Assembly: GCA_049724395.1 (NCBI GenBank)
Contig: JAUGWO010000029.1
Span: 1 to 53,053, forward strand
Direction: 5' to 3'
Source: Spongospora subterranea f. sp. subterranea
Lineage: Eukaryota; Endomyxa: Phytomyxea; Phytomyxea; Plasmodiophorida
DNA: 53,053 nt
The notes under the pieces were generated by a model that was not told the DNA's origin, searched no databases, and worked only from the letters and a program-made list of their open reading frames with translations. Shown here piece by piece: positions 32,821 to 42,277 of this stretch; position 1 is the stretch's first letter; each line of letters opens with the position of its first letter. Position numbers and translations under genes: made by a program.

Positions 32821-35421
32821 ATGAGGGCAGCGTTGTCGCCTCAATTTGTCATCTTAGTCCAACAGGCTATCATGGTCTCCCAACACCACTTTTAGACACA
32901 ATGGCACAGCCTTTTTGTACCTGAAGACGTTCCCGGGGATGGTAACTGTTTCTACCATGATATCGTTGCTAGTCGTCAAGTGCCCAGCCTCAGTCACTCA
33001 GACCTACGTCAGGCAACGGCAGCGTTCGCGCTCGGGCGTGGTCGTGCAGCAGCTGAGAAGGTGATCGACCTTTTGCATCGGAGAGTTCCCTCGGGACCAT
33101 GTTCCTTCATTGAGGTCATCGCAAGTTTGCGTCGATCACGTTCATTTGCCAGTAACGTTGATATGGCGCTTCTTTCGATCCTCTATAATATCGACATCAA
33201 CGTCTATTCGAACTTCGAGGAAGGCATAACTTTGTGGTCAACCAAATCGTTTTTGGAACAGCATATGCCCGACTATGCCTTGTCTGATGGTGAGCCAACT
33301 GCAATGTTTTTTAAACTCAATCAAAGACCCTCAATTTTGTCAGAGTTTTCCGCGCATGTCTATCATCACACGTATCTTCGCCCGCTGACTCGTGTTTCTG
33401 GTGCTGCATCGCATTTGCTGAACCATTTCGCGTGTCTTCACCCGGATATGCGTTTCCCCAATACCGAAGAAGCCACTGATCCAGTTCAACTGTTACCGCT
33501 TATGTTAAACCCGTGTCTGCCGGTTCCAAACGCAAAGGCATTTCACGCATCGAAACCAACACAGAGCGGAAGATGGCGCAGCCGAAAACTAAGAAACAGG
33601 CGGCGATTGACCTACACCTGAAGAACATGTCTGTCGTACTTTCGTGGTCAAGCATCATTGGCATTGATAGTCACGGAAATTCGTCGTCACCGGAGCCACC
33701 TTGAGCTGCAATCCAGCTGTCAGGACCTTGACAATGTTGAAAGTCTGTTAAAATCGATGATCGACAAAATTGAGGTGTTACTCCTTGATGACGTCGTCAT
33801 CTTGCCAACTTTACCGGTTACAGCCCCGACCGTCCTCGCCAAACAGTTGACATGGGAAGTTCGTTCCAGAATAATCGCGTTTCATTTGCATCAGGACCTT
33901 GGGTCAGGCGATTTTATCATGTTCGACAGGGTGTTCGGTCACGTCGTTAAACCTGTGACGTTGCGAAGTTGGCTTCGCAAGGAGAAAATCTACAAATGGC
34001 TCGCAATTGTGAAGCATGCGACCAAGGACGACATTATAGGCGTAATTCCGTTCCGAAAGAAATTTATATTTGCTGGTGGAGCAGGCTCAACAAAAATCAA
34101 GGCGGAGATACTGCTCAAGTACGAAAGTGCGGCCGCTTGTGCGGCCCGACACAGCCAGACCAAGCTCGTGGTCAATGATGGTAGGCTATCTTGCCAAAAG
34201 TTGTCATCAATGTCACGAACACACCCAGGCAAAATTATTTTCCTCAAGAAGTCGACATCTCGCTTACCTGATTGCAACGAATCCATGAAGCTGGGCGCTC
34301 CAATCAAGTTCGTGGAGCAGGCCGACGACGTTGCAAAGTTTATAGTAAACCGTTTCGAGCGAGGTGATCCAGTGACTAGGGAGGAAGTCTACGTGACGAC
34401 GCGCGCGAAGTGGGGGCGACGCGATGCCAAAGACAAGAAGTTCATGACCCTGGTGAACGACAAGCATCGCTTGTCTGTCTGGTTGTCGCGCCTGCTTGCG
34501 CGCATTCGATACGCGGACCGTCTAGGTTCGATATCGCAGAAGGTCCCGATGGACTGGAAGGAAATTGCTATGACCACTTCCAAGCTTATTCGCGAGGCTG
34601 CAATCCGTCTCAAGGTTGACAATGTATTCAACATGGATGAAACCTTCATTCATCATTACCAATCGACTGATCGTGTGCTCGTCCCGACCGGAACAAAGCG
34701 GGTTGGTACGATTGTGCCCGTTGCAAATGAGAAGAAAGGGGTAACGTTGGTGGTAACGGCCAGCTTGTTATCGTCGCAGCTCCTCCCACCTTTTATCATA
34801 GACACAGGGGTGTTCGGATCGACTCTCATGCACGATTGGGCACACTATACAAAGAGCACGGTTTTGTTCAACCCATCCCATTGGATGAAACGATACGTCT
34901 TCATTCTATACCTGGAGTGGTTGCTGAAGATGTTCCCCACACAGAACACGTTGCTAATCGTAGATCGATCGACAACGCATTATGGTGACCTGATCGACGA
35001 TTGGCTAGCCAAGAATCATGCCAAGAATGGCGGGAAGATTTTCATCGAGTATATTCCCGATGGAATGACCTCTATAATACAGGTTTGTGACATCGCAATC
35101 AATAAGCCCCTGAAGTCGAAGATTAAGGAGGCATACTACCGGTTCAGAGCGGATGCAATTGGTGACCTATCAGCAGAAATGCTGTCCGGGAGCGTGTTGT
35201 CCGTCCCGAGAGAAAGCCTTATTGAGATGATCGAGACAGCGTACGATGAAATCAATACCAAGAACCGGAAGGATCGATGGATCGCCGATGCGTTCGAACA
35301 GTGCGGACAGCATCCGTGGCTCAAGCAGCAAGACGCGTTCACGAAACATCTCGACAGTTTAGATGAGAATTTCGTTTACAAGCACATGAAAACATCAACG
35401 AGCAAACTCAACCTTGTCTGA
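32821..35421 (+). CDS. OTU-protease domain plus pogo-like DDE transposase unit
   Basis: A suggested first exon of nine codons (32821-32847) and a 48-base intron lead into an OTU-like cysteine-protease domain (about 32896-33400): DGNCFYH with the catalytic Asp and Cys, 'NVDMALLSILYNIDINVY', and a closing HVYHHTYL. After a basic linker, in the same frame and broken only by one TGA at 33619, comes a DDE_1 (pogo/Tigger type) transposase (33658-35421, 587 codons). Its catalytic Asp residues appear in FNMDET, LLIVDRSTTH and VCDIAINKPLK, and a CENP-B-like helix-turn-helix lies around 'RFERGDPVTREEVY'. The TGA may be spliced out: a second frame at 33513-33704 is lysine-rich and protein-like. It could be one protein or two adjacent genes. 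The transposase frame looks intact. Confidence 0.8.
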
Positions 35422-35424
35422 ATT

Positions 35425-35530
35425 AAACATACACTCCAGTGTATAATTTCATACATACACTACGGTATATCCTCTGTAAATACACTCAGGTGTATCATTT
35501 CCTTCATACACTCAGGTGTATGATTTCATA
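35425..35530. repeat. four short palindromes of the type ATACACTCAGGTGTAT
   Basis: Four copies spaced about 27-32 bases apart, right after the transposase stop codon. Each is a near-palindrome of 14-16 bases, and each except the second is followed by TAATTTC, TCATTTCC or TGATTTC. They may be subterminal binding sites of the transposase or part of the 3' terminal repeat. No matching set was found at the 5' side. Confidence 0.75.
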
Positions 35531-35634
35531 TGTACAGTTTTTCGACACAGAATGCTGACACATGTAGCTTTCTCGGCACACAAGTTTGCGCAGCACATTG
35601 AACAAATAGTTGATACGTTATTTTGTGCCGTACG

Positions 35635-36340
35635 GTAATGCAACAGTAACACAGTAATGCAACATTACGCAATAATGCAACAGTAACACAATAATGCAAC
35701 AGTACGCAATAATGCAACAGTAACACAATAATGCAACAGTACGCAATAATGCAACAGTAACGCAATAATGCAACAGTAACACAATAATGCAACAGTAACA
35801 CAATAATGCAACAGTACGCAATAATGCAACAGTAACACAGTAATGCAACATTACGCAATAATGCAACAGTAACACAATAATGCAACAGTACGCAATAATG
35901 CAACAGTAACACAGTAATGCAACATTACGCAATAATGCAACAGTAACACAATAATGCAACAGTACGCAATAATGCAACAGTAACACAATAATGCAACAGT
36001 ACGCAATAATGCAACAGTAACGCAATAATGCAACAGTACGCAATAATGCAATAGTAACACAATAATGCAACAGTACGCAATAATGCAACAGTAACACAAT
36101 AATGCAACAGTACGCAATAATGCAACAGTAACACAATAATGCAACAGTACGCAATAATGCAATAGTAACACAATAATAACAGTACGCAATAATGCAACAG
36201 TAACACAATAATGCAACAGTATAATGCAACAGTAACACAATCATGCAACAGTAAATTGCGACAGTAACATAATACAGTAACGCAATAATGGACAGTAACG
36301 CAATAATGGCACAGTAACGCAATAATACAACTTCGATACG
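35635..36340. repeat. 18/19-bp minisatellite with a 37-bp higher-order period
   Basis: About 38 units alternate between a 19-bp form (ACAGTAACACAATAATGCA) and an 18-bp form (ACAGTACGCAATAATGCA), so the dominant period is 37 bp. Some stretches have two 19-bp units in a row, and the right edge decays from about 36170. Long cysteine/leucine-rich minus-strand frames (VALLCYCCII-like) are only a translation of the repeat and are not called as genes. Confidence 0.97.
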
Positions 36341-36385
36341 GCTGTAACCGACAGTGATACAGTCTGGTGTGTCTTGGGTTGAATA

Positions 36386-37181
36386 TTGAGACCAATCATG
36401 TACGAATGCCAAAAGTGTTCAAAGCGCTTCAGCAACCCGCGTGATCGAAAAAATCATTTGCGCAAGAAGCACCAAGAATTAGTCACTGTCACTATGCCAG
36501 ATCGGACTCGATTGATTGTTCACCGGTCAATAAGGAACGACATTCATGGGTTTTCATGTCCTGTTCAATGCTGTGATACTTTCCTTGAGCATCCTCAATC
36601 ATTTCGGAGACATGTCCTTCCATGTTTCAGATTGGGCTCAGTCAATCATATACCAATTCCTGATCATGACCAAGACCAAGAGGACCCCACCAGTCTCACG
36701 CTTTATGGCATTTCTTTTATTGCTGAACTGTCGATTTTGGTTTGTAGAGAATGCCAGTATGTCTTAAATCCAAACTCCAGGTCCAATTCGCCAACACATT
36801 CGAGACAAACATACTGGCGCTACTCCCTCTTTGGCCTTTGTCAAACAAGCACTATTGCTGATTGAAGATGAAATATGTTCTGCCAATCATCCTTCTCTGA
36901 ATCAATACATGAAGCCGAGTTGCCAGTTATTACCGCCTGTACCTGGCATAAAAATCATCTCGGGATATCGATGCCTTTTGTGCGCTTATTATTGTCCTCA
37001 ATCTGAAACCATGCGCAGGCACTTCCGTGAACATCATGTTGGCTCCCTGTTCCATAAGGATTCATATCGACCATGTCAACTGCAGGCTCTGTTTCCCAGT
37101 AAGATCTTAATTCACATCAAATATTCATCTGATTGCTTGAACAGCTCATTCAAGAAAGTATTTCGGTATCTTGCCTACTAA
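36386..37181 (+). pseudogene. OrsD/DUF3505-like C2H2 zinc-finger fragment
   Basis: Starts with a C2H2 finger 'YECQKCSKRFSNPRDRKNHL' and a second finger-like block. Then come the typical OrsD marks: 'ILVCRECQYVLNP', 'IRQHIRDKH', 'ISGYRCLLCAYYCPQSETM', a following RRH...H and 'CQLQALF'. In other fungi this domain opens very large genes, often in transposon-rich clusters with recombinase or helicase partners. Here one frame change near 36775 separates the two halves and the frame ends at 37181, so only the N-terminal part remains. Function in the cell is unknown; the name comes from a protein coded near the orsellinic acid cluster in Aspergillus. Confidence 0.6.
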
Positions 37182-37403
37182 TTTGAAAAATCTGCGCCCA
37201 TCGTCGTCAACAAAAATTGAAGGGCATTTGGACAAAGCTGTACTGCACTCCACAGTACTGTACTCCTACGGTCGTTAAAAGTATTCTCATAAAAAAATCT
37301 CTCGCTCTATTCCTTTCACGTCGGTCCCGATGCCACCGAAGAAAGTGCTTTGTGAGAATAACTTATAAATTGACCACTTCATACTTACAAGGGCTCATTT
37401 TAT

Positions 37404-37942
37404 TTATTGGACGTAGCGGCTGTTCCCTTGTTTCTCCCAAAGATGATCTATAATGTCGTTTTTGCCTTTCAACATTGTTGTCTCTGACATTTCTAAGTTC
37501 TCCTCTAAACTGTCGGCGGGGCAACCATATGCGAGCATTCGCAATGCCGCTGTAACTTTCAATTTGCGATGATATTCCCATTTTTCCTGTATAGTCGCGA
37601 ATTTGTTCAAGGAGCGGATCTCGAGATGCAACTTCTTAGATTTGATGGTTCAGGCGCTTCGACAATCCGAAATCGACGACGTGACACCGATTCTGGATAG
37701 ATGGGGGTTGCACTGAAACCCTGTTCATGCAGTCTTGCATCCCGAGCCTGCCAATCGGGAAAGAAATTCAGCGCTCGTCCAGGTTGCGATCCGCCTCGCT
37801 GAGTTGTGTCTTCCTCATCAAAGACTGAATCAAGGGCAGTCTGAGTGCACATCATGGCCATTTGCTCTCCATCACAGTCGCTTATCATGGCTAGGATTAG
37901 CTGATCATTACTGCTATCATCGCTGGACTCCCGCGCTTCCAT
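37404..37942 (-). pseudogene. second PIF/Harbinger transposase fragment (plant-like lineage)
   Basis: An N-terminal part only: 'YPESVSRRRFRI', then in another frame 'KVTAALRMLAYGCPADSLEE' and 'LEMSETTMLK'. These blocks match the helix-rich start of the Harbinger group with 'TAALRMLAYG' and not the element at 30.1-31.3 kb, so two lineages are present. The DDE core is missing. The two pieces are offset by one frame near 37620, and the sequence after about 37404 is unrelated. Confidence 0.65.
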
Positions 37943-38244
37943 AACTGCAGCTGGTTCAATTTGCGCGCCGAAATCGCTATGTTGTTTCAGCCCGAGCTGG
38001 TGGCTCCGGCGCGCAATTCACAAATGTGCGCGACTCATTCCACACAATTTAGCCTTAAAAAAGGTCCGCAACGGTGGAGACTGCCCCGGCCCTAAAATCT
38101 CCCTGTCGGGAAAAATGCCGCGTCAACCAGTCACACAGTACGACTTGATGTTTCACCTGCGCCCAAGACTTCCCCTTTCTCGGACTGTTTTACCGGGGCG
38201 TTGACTGCAGGTGGTTTCACATTCCCAACTTTCAGGGTTAGGCA
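37943..38244. other. spacer before the 38.2 kb gene
   Basis: About 300 bases with no gene. It includes a G/C-rich stretch and should hold the promoter of the following single-exon gene. No TATA box is evident. Confidence 0.4.
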
Positions 38245-39408
38245 ATGTCTTTTATTATCGGGGTCAGTTCGATTATATTGTCGATTGCGCTGCAAATCAT
38301 ATTTATCGAGGCCGAAAAAAACAATGAATTTGGATTGATATACGTTCTCGATGATGAACTTGACCTCGAACTCATTGACAGCACATGCATGGTGTTAAAA
38401 GAAATCAAGTTGGAGCGAATGGAGATTCCAGAGAAGGAATTACCTGTTATGGAATGGATCAATGTGCTGTCGTCAGAGAACGGCTTTGGTGTCTTCAAGG
38501 TTCTCGAGCACCTCAAACATAAGTTTCTTGGAAATCATTGCAATATCCGTGATGATGATAACATGCTGGGGTCTTCACTCCAGTTGGTTGAACCACTTCA
38601 GACAGTAATCTCTGATGGAGTTCATGGTGCACATCCCGACTGGATCGTGATGACATTGGCTGTGGAGCTGCAAAAGCACAAGGGTGACCACATGACCTTC
38701 GCTCAGATTGACCTTCCTCACGATGCTGATCTCAATTACTTGCTGAAAGACTTCCGTAAATCCTTAAGCATCATGAGCTCTTTGGCACAGAACGATAGTC
38801 TCAGGACCACTGCTCTCAGGGTATACGATGGGGATATGGAACAACTGGTAAAAGACAGGTTGACCCTCATTCATTTGATGAAGGTCTGGGCGCCCCTTGA
38901 GCCTGTTGGGTTTTCGCCATTGGCATTCACACCCCACCCAAAGAAGGATAATGTTCACACTTGTCACACTCATAGTTCAACCGCCACCTTTCACATTCTC
39001 ACAGACAACTCTCACGATGAAAAACCCCAAAAGTGGTACACGAGATACGATATGCCGGTTGGCGAGATGTATGTCTGGAATGCGACAAGTGTCGCATTTG
39101 CAGCCGTGTGCATTGACGAAGACGATGAAGAAGACAATGTGACATACAACCCTATAGTATCCATTGATACCCTAGTGATGATCGTCAAGCCTAATGTCGA
39201 TCTCAATACTTTGACCTCTTCGGGTGACGAGACAAGCGAGTTATGCTATACAAAATCCTTCTATCGTCAAGTCTTAGATTCTAACGGAGGGGATGAAGAA
39301 GTTACGGAGGAGGTGCTGAAATCAATTGGATATCCCAGGAGTTGCTCTCAGAGCAAGAGGCCTCGCCAAACACAATCCGATCAGGCTGTGAAGGAATCTC
39401 AATCATAG
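38245..39408 (+). CDS. single-exon protein of unknown function, possible signal anchor
   Basis: An intact 387-residue ORF starting ATG at 38245. The first 23 residues are strongly hydrophobic (IIGVSSIILSIALQIIFI) and look like a signal peptide or membrane anchor, followed by an acidic, mostly globular chain. Two histidine-rich or aromatic spots stand out: 'FTPHPKKDNVHTCHTH' near residue 230-245 and 'WYTRYDMPVGEMYVWNATS' near 263-281. An acidic run (DEDDEED) comes next. The tail is polar, with 'QSKRPRQTQ' as a possible basic patch. I do not recognise the family. There are no introns, unlike most host genes here, and it lies among transposon remains, so it may be a recently acquired or accessory gene. 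A later Met start would remove the hydrophobic part. Confidence 0.6.
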   Translation: MSFIIGVSSIILSIALQIIFIEAEKNNEFGLIYVLDDELDLELIDSTCMVLKEIKLERMEIPEKELPVMEWINVLSSENGFGVFKVLEHLKHKFLGNHCNIRDDDNMLGSSLQLVEPLQTVISDGVHGAHPDWIVMTLAVELQKHKGDHMTFAQIDLPHDADLNYLLKDFRKSLSIMSSLAQNDSLRTTALRVYDGDMEQLVKDRLTLIHLMKVWAPLEPVGFSPLAFTPHPKKDNVHTCHTHSSTATFHILTDNSHDEKPQKWYTRYDMPVGEMYVWNATSVAFAAVCIDEDDEEDNVTYNPIVSIDTLVMIVKPNVDLNTLTSSGDETSELCYTKSFYRQVLDSNGGDEEVTEEVLKSIGYPRSCSQSKRPRQTQSDQAVKESQS

Positions 39409-40660
39409 TTTCTTGACCACGTTCGTCATTGTGACACATTACCGGGTTTCTTCAAACACCAAATACAAAATACCGACACTGAAAATGTGATTCAGATTAC
39501 AACTGACCGATCCTGACTTCACTGACTACTGAGCGAATCTGCCTTTCTTTCCGAAGGCGTCGTGTGGTTCATGACCGGTGCTATCGCACGAGATCGACGT
39601 GTCAAACTGGGGGCATGTATCCTCCCATCGCCTTGGTCGAATTCCAATAAGCGCAGATGTTGGCGACTGACCTGATCCATTTTTGCTGCGCGTTGCGAAA
39701 TGATCTTCAACGAAGCCGCCAATGCCCAGGTCAATAACAGAAGCTGTCATCAGTGCAAAATGGAACTCACTTCATTCGGAATCAACGTATCCTCATGTTG
39801 CCAACAAAAAATCGCACTGATATATTCTGAACTTTCAAAACTAACAAATTGACGCATCATGACCGACTTTACACTATAACAATGCGAACATCGAAGTCAA
39901 TATTCTGGAATAAACAAAGCGCTTCACCCACCGGCCGGCCATATGTTCTATGAACAGCGCTATCACCCCACAGGATTGAAAATATGACAGCAGTAATTTT
40001 GATCGACATTACGGAACCTGATTTCGATCGATACGATATGGAGAGCCATTGTGGTCATTGAGCTCTTCATTCACCGGCCCTACAAAGTTTTGAGCGTCGC
40101 CGAATTTGCGACAAAGGTAGTGCAATTTTTCAACGAAATGATCTTTTACCGCAATTATATAACATTTGAGACAGACAGAACAATCTGAATGAGGTACCGA
40201 AAACAGACAGATACATTCGGAAACCAGAGATGAACCCGTTTATTTCCTATTTTCTAATGATTCTCATTTCAGCAGGATCCAATGACGATGATGATCTTCA
40301 AAACCTCTAAACAGAACCGAATTAGGGCAGATATCAATAAAATCACTCATAGGATCAGCCAACTTGTCAAGCGCCAACGTTGGGGTGATTTCGCCAATGA
40401 TGGGAAACTATTGAGCCTGACCGATTTGATTGGCGAACGATCTCTCACAATTTGATTGTTTCCGACTTCGGTATCTCATGATCGGCTCAGCCAGTTCAAC
40501 AACTTTATCTACAGTATTCTGGTCGAATATTCCCTCTACTTTTATTTTGGCAAACAGGGCCGGTGACCATCTTTTTCTGAATGTTATCATCATCGCTCCA
40601 GATGCAGGGTTTTTTCAACTCCCTCCCGATGTTGCTAGGCACGTACCAACTCAAAAGACC
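39409..40660. other. 1.25 kb without a recognised gene
   Basis: Only short frames in both strands. The right part from about 40.4 kb may already be decayed Ty3/gypsy sequence. No RNA gene or repeat found. Confidence 0.45.
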
Positions 40661-41565
40661 GTTAATGAACACAGAGGCTCCTCCTTGCCGATTTATCATC
40701 CAAACCAGAAACGGAGGAGCTCGGCAGATATATTTCCGAGTCTGTAGTAATTGGTAGAGCCGATCCACTCAGAAAATGTTTCCACTGTTCGAAAGCCGCA
40801 ATGATCGCCAGTAACTCCTTATCGTATATCTGGTAATCTAGTTCGGCGGGAGTGAGTTTTCTGGAAAAGAAGCTACAGATCGATCCCCTTCCGGGTGGGT
40901 TTGGGATATAATGGCGCCGAGTGCGAAATCCGATGCATTGGCTTCGATGATGGTGGGTGGTGATGGGTCGAAGTTGGCCAAAACCGATGCGGATGAAAAA
41001 ACCAGTTTGAGTGAAGAGAACGCGGTTTGTTCGGTTGGTCCACCCAAATTCTGCTTCCATTCGGCACAATTCTCGAAGTGGTAAGGTAAAATTTTGCAAA
41101 GTTTTGAATAAAATTCCTATCAAAATTAGCGAATCCCAGAAACGATTGAACTTGCTTGATTGATCGTGGTGTGGGCCATGTGAAAAAGAACTGCCGACAC
41201 TCTGTCCATATCCATTTCCAAGGACTCATGCGATAGTACGTATTCAAGGAAACGGATTCGTTGCTGATAAAATTCGCATTTTTCGAGCTTAGCGAATAGC
41301 CTGTGTTTTCCTAGAAGCTGTAAGACTAAGCGAACGTGTTTGGCATGATCGGCCTCCGTTTCTGAATATATGACTATATCGTCGAGGTATACGCTGACAA
41401 ATTCTCCAATGCAGTCTGCGAAAACATTGTCCATCAATCGTTGGAATACGGAAGGGGCATTTGCCAATCCAAACGGCATGACAAGGTATTCGTACAAGCC
41501 GTATTGAGTGCGGAATGCTTTTTCTCCATTGACCGATGAGGGGCGTCATTGTCATTCTATCTTGT
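40660..41565 (-). mobile_element. Ty3/gypsy pol fragment (RT and RNase H), broken
   Basis: A minus-strand fossil. It shows the reverse transcriptase palm ('MPFGLANAPSVFQRLM', YLDDIVIYS), the thumb/connection ('SFLGF') and RNase H ([10 protein letters not shown], '[20 protein letters not shown]'). The reverse transcriptase is cut off on the right at about 41565, where a fragment of a kinase gene begins. Integrase, gag and terminal repeats are not seen. Several breaks; old by eye. Confidence 0.85.
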
Positions 41566-41632
41566 CTCTTACCATCAAATGACGACAGAAGCCGATGAAG
41601 AAAGAATGGCGCAACTGGTCAATATCAGCTTT
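41566..41632 (+). pseudogene. fragment: first bases of the 47.8-50.0 kb kinase gene, inverted copy
   Basis: About 67 bases nearly identical to the start of the gene read leftward from 50020, including 17 bases before its ATG and the codons for 'MTTEADEERMAQLVN'. The match ends abruptly inside codon 16. It lies between a Ty3/gypsy fragment and the left long inverted repeat. Confidence 0.85.
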
Positions 41633-41648
41633 GATATGATTACACCCT

Positions 41649-42115
41649 TCAAAACATGGCACCATTTTCTCGAACAGGACATCCTGCCATTATGAACCTT
41701 GTCATGCAGTGCCGGTCTTTACCAAAGTCCATTTCCTCTTCCTCTTTACGAACTTGTCGCGATAAAAGTGTTGTTGAATATGTCCGACCAGGGTTCGAAC
41801 ATCCAACATTTCTCGATACAAAACACCGCATTCACTGACCAATGCGAATGTATTTTTATTTCCCACAAGTTTCGTATCACTCATTCGTCATATATCTACA
41901 GCCTCCATTCGACAAACTGCTTGACACGCCTATCGATGACAATCTGATTGACCATAAGACATTTGGAGAGATGCCTGATAATGGTGATGGACACAGTGAT
42001 CAACGGCCAACCAGAGTTTTTATATTGTCCTGAACGTGATCACTCAAACTCTCGAACCTGAGTTCAACGACTGATGTCGGAACTAATGAAGAATGAAGAC
42101 TCACATCTGAACCCG
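41649..42115. repeat. left arm of a 460-bp inverted repeat
   Basis: Matches 46973-47432 in reverse complement at roughly 90 percent or more by eye, from AAACATGGCACCATTTTCTC to near CACATCTGAACCC. Outer edges are sharp on both sides. It flanks the chromovirus fossil. Confidence 0.9.
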
Positions 42116-42277
42116 AAAACAGTATTATTGCAGGCAATATGACCAGTCTGGTGGTGCCGTTCGTCGTATATAGTAATACAACTAGCGACATTAATAAAAA
42201 AGAAAAACTTGATAAGACTCGATTAACTAAAATAAAAATTACTCCAGGAATTCGACGTTCGTGGTCACCCTGTAGAG

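Noticed and set aside
35618-36412. Long cysteine/leucine-rich ORFs on the minus strand
   Set aside because: They are translations of the 18/19-bp minisatellite; several overlapping frames are open for the same reason.
41785-41805. tRNA B-box-like word GGTTCGAAC in the inverted repeat (also at about 47285)
   Set aside because: No A box, acceptor stem or cloverleaf fits around it.
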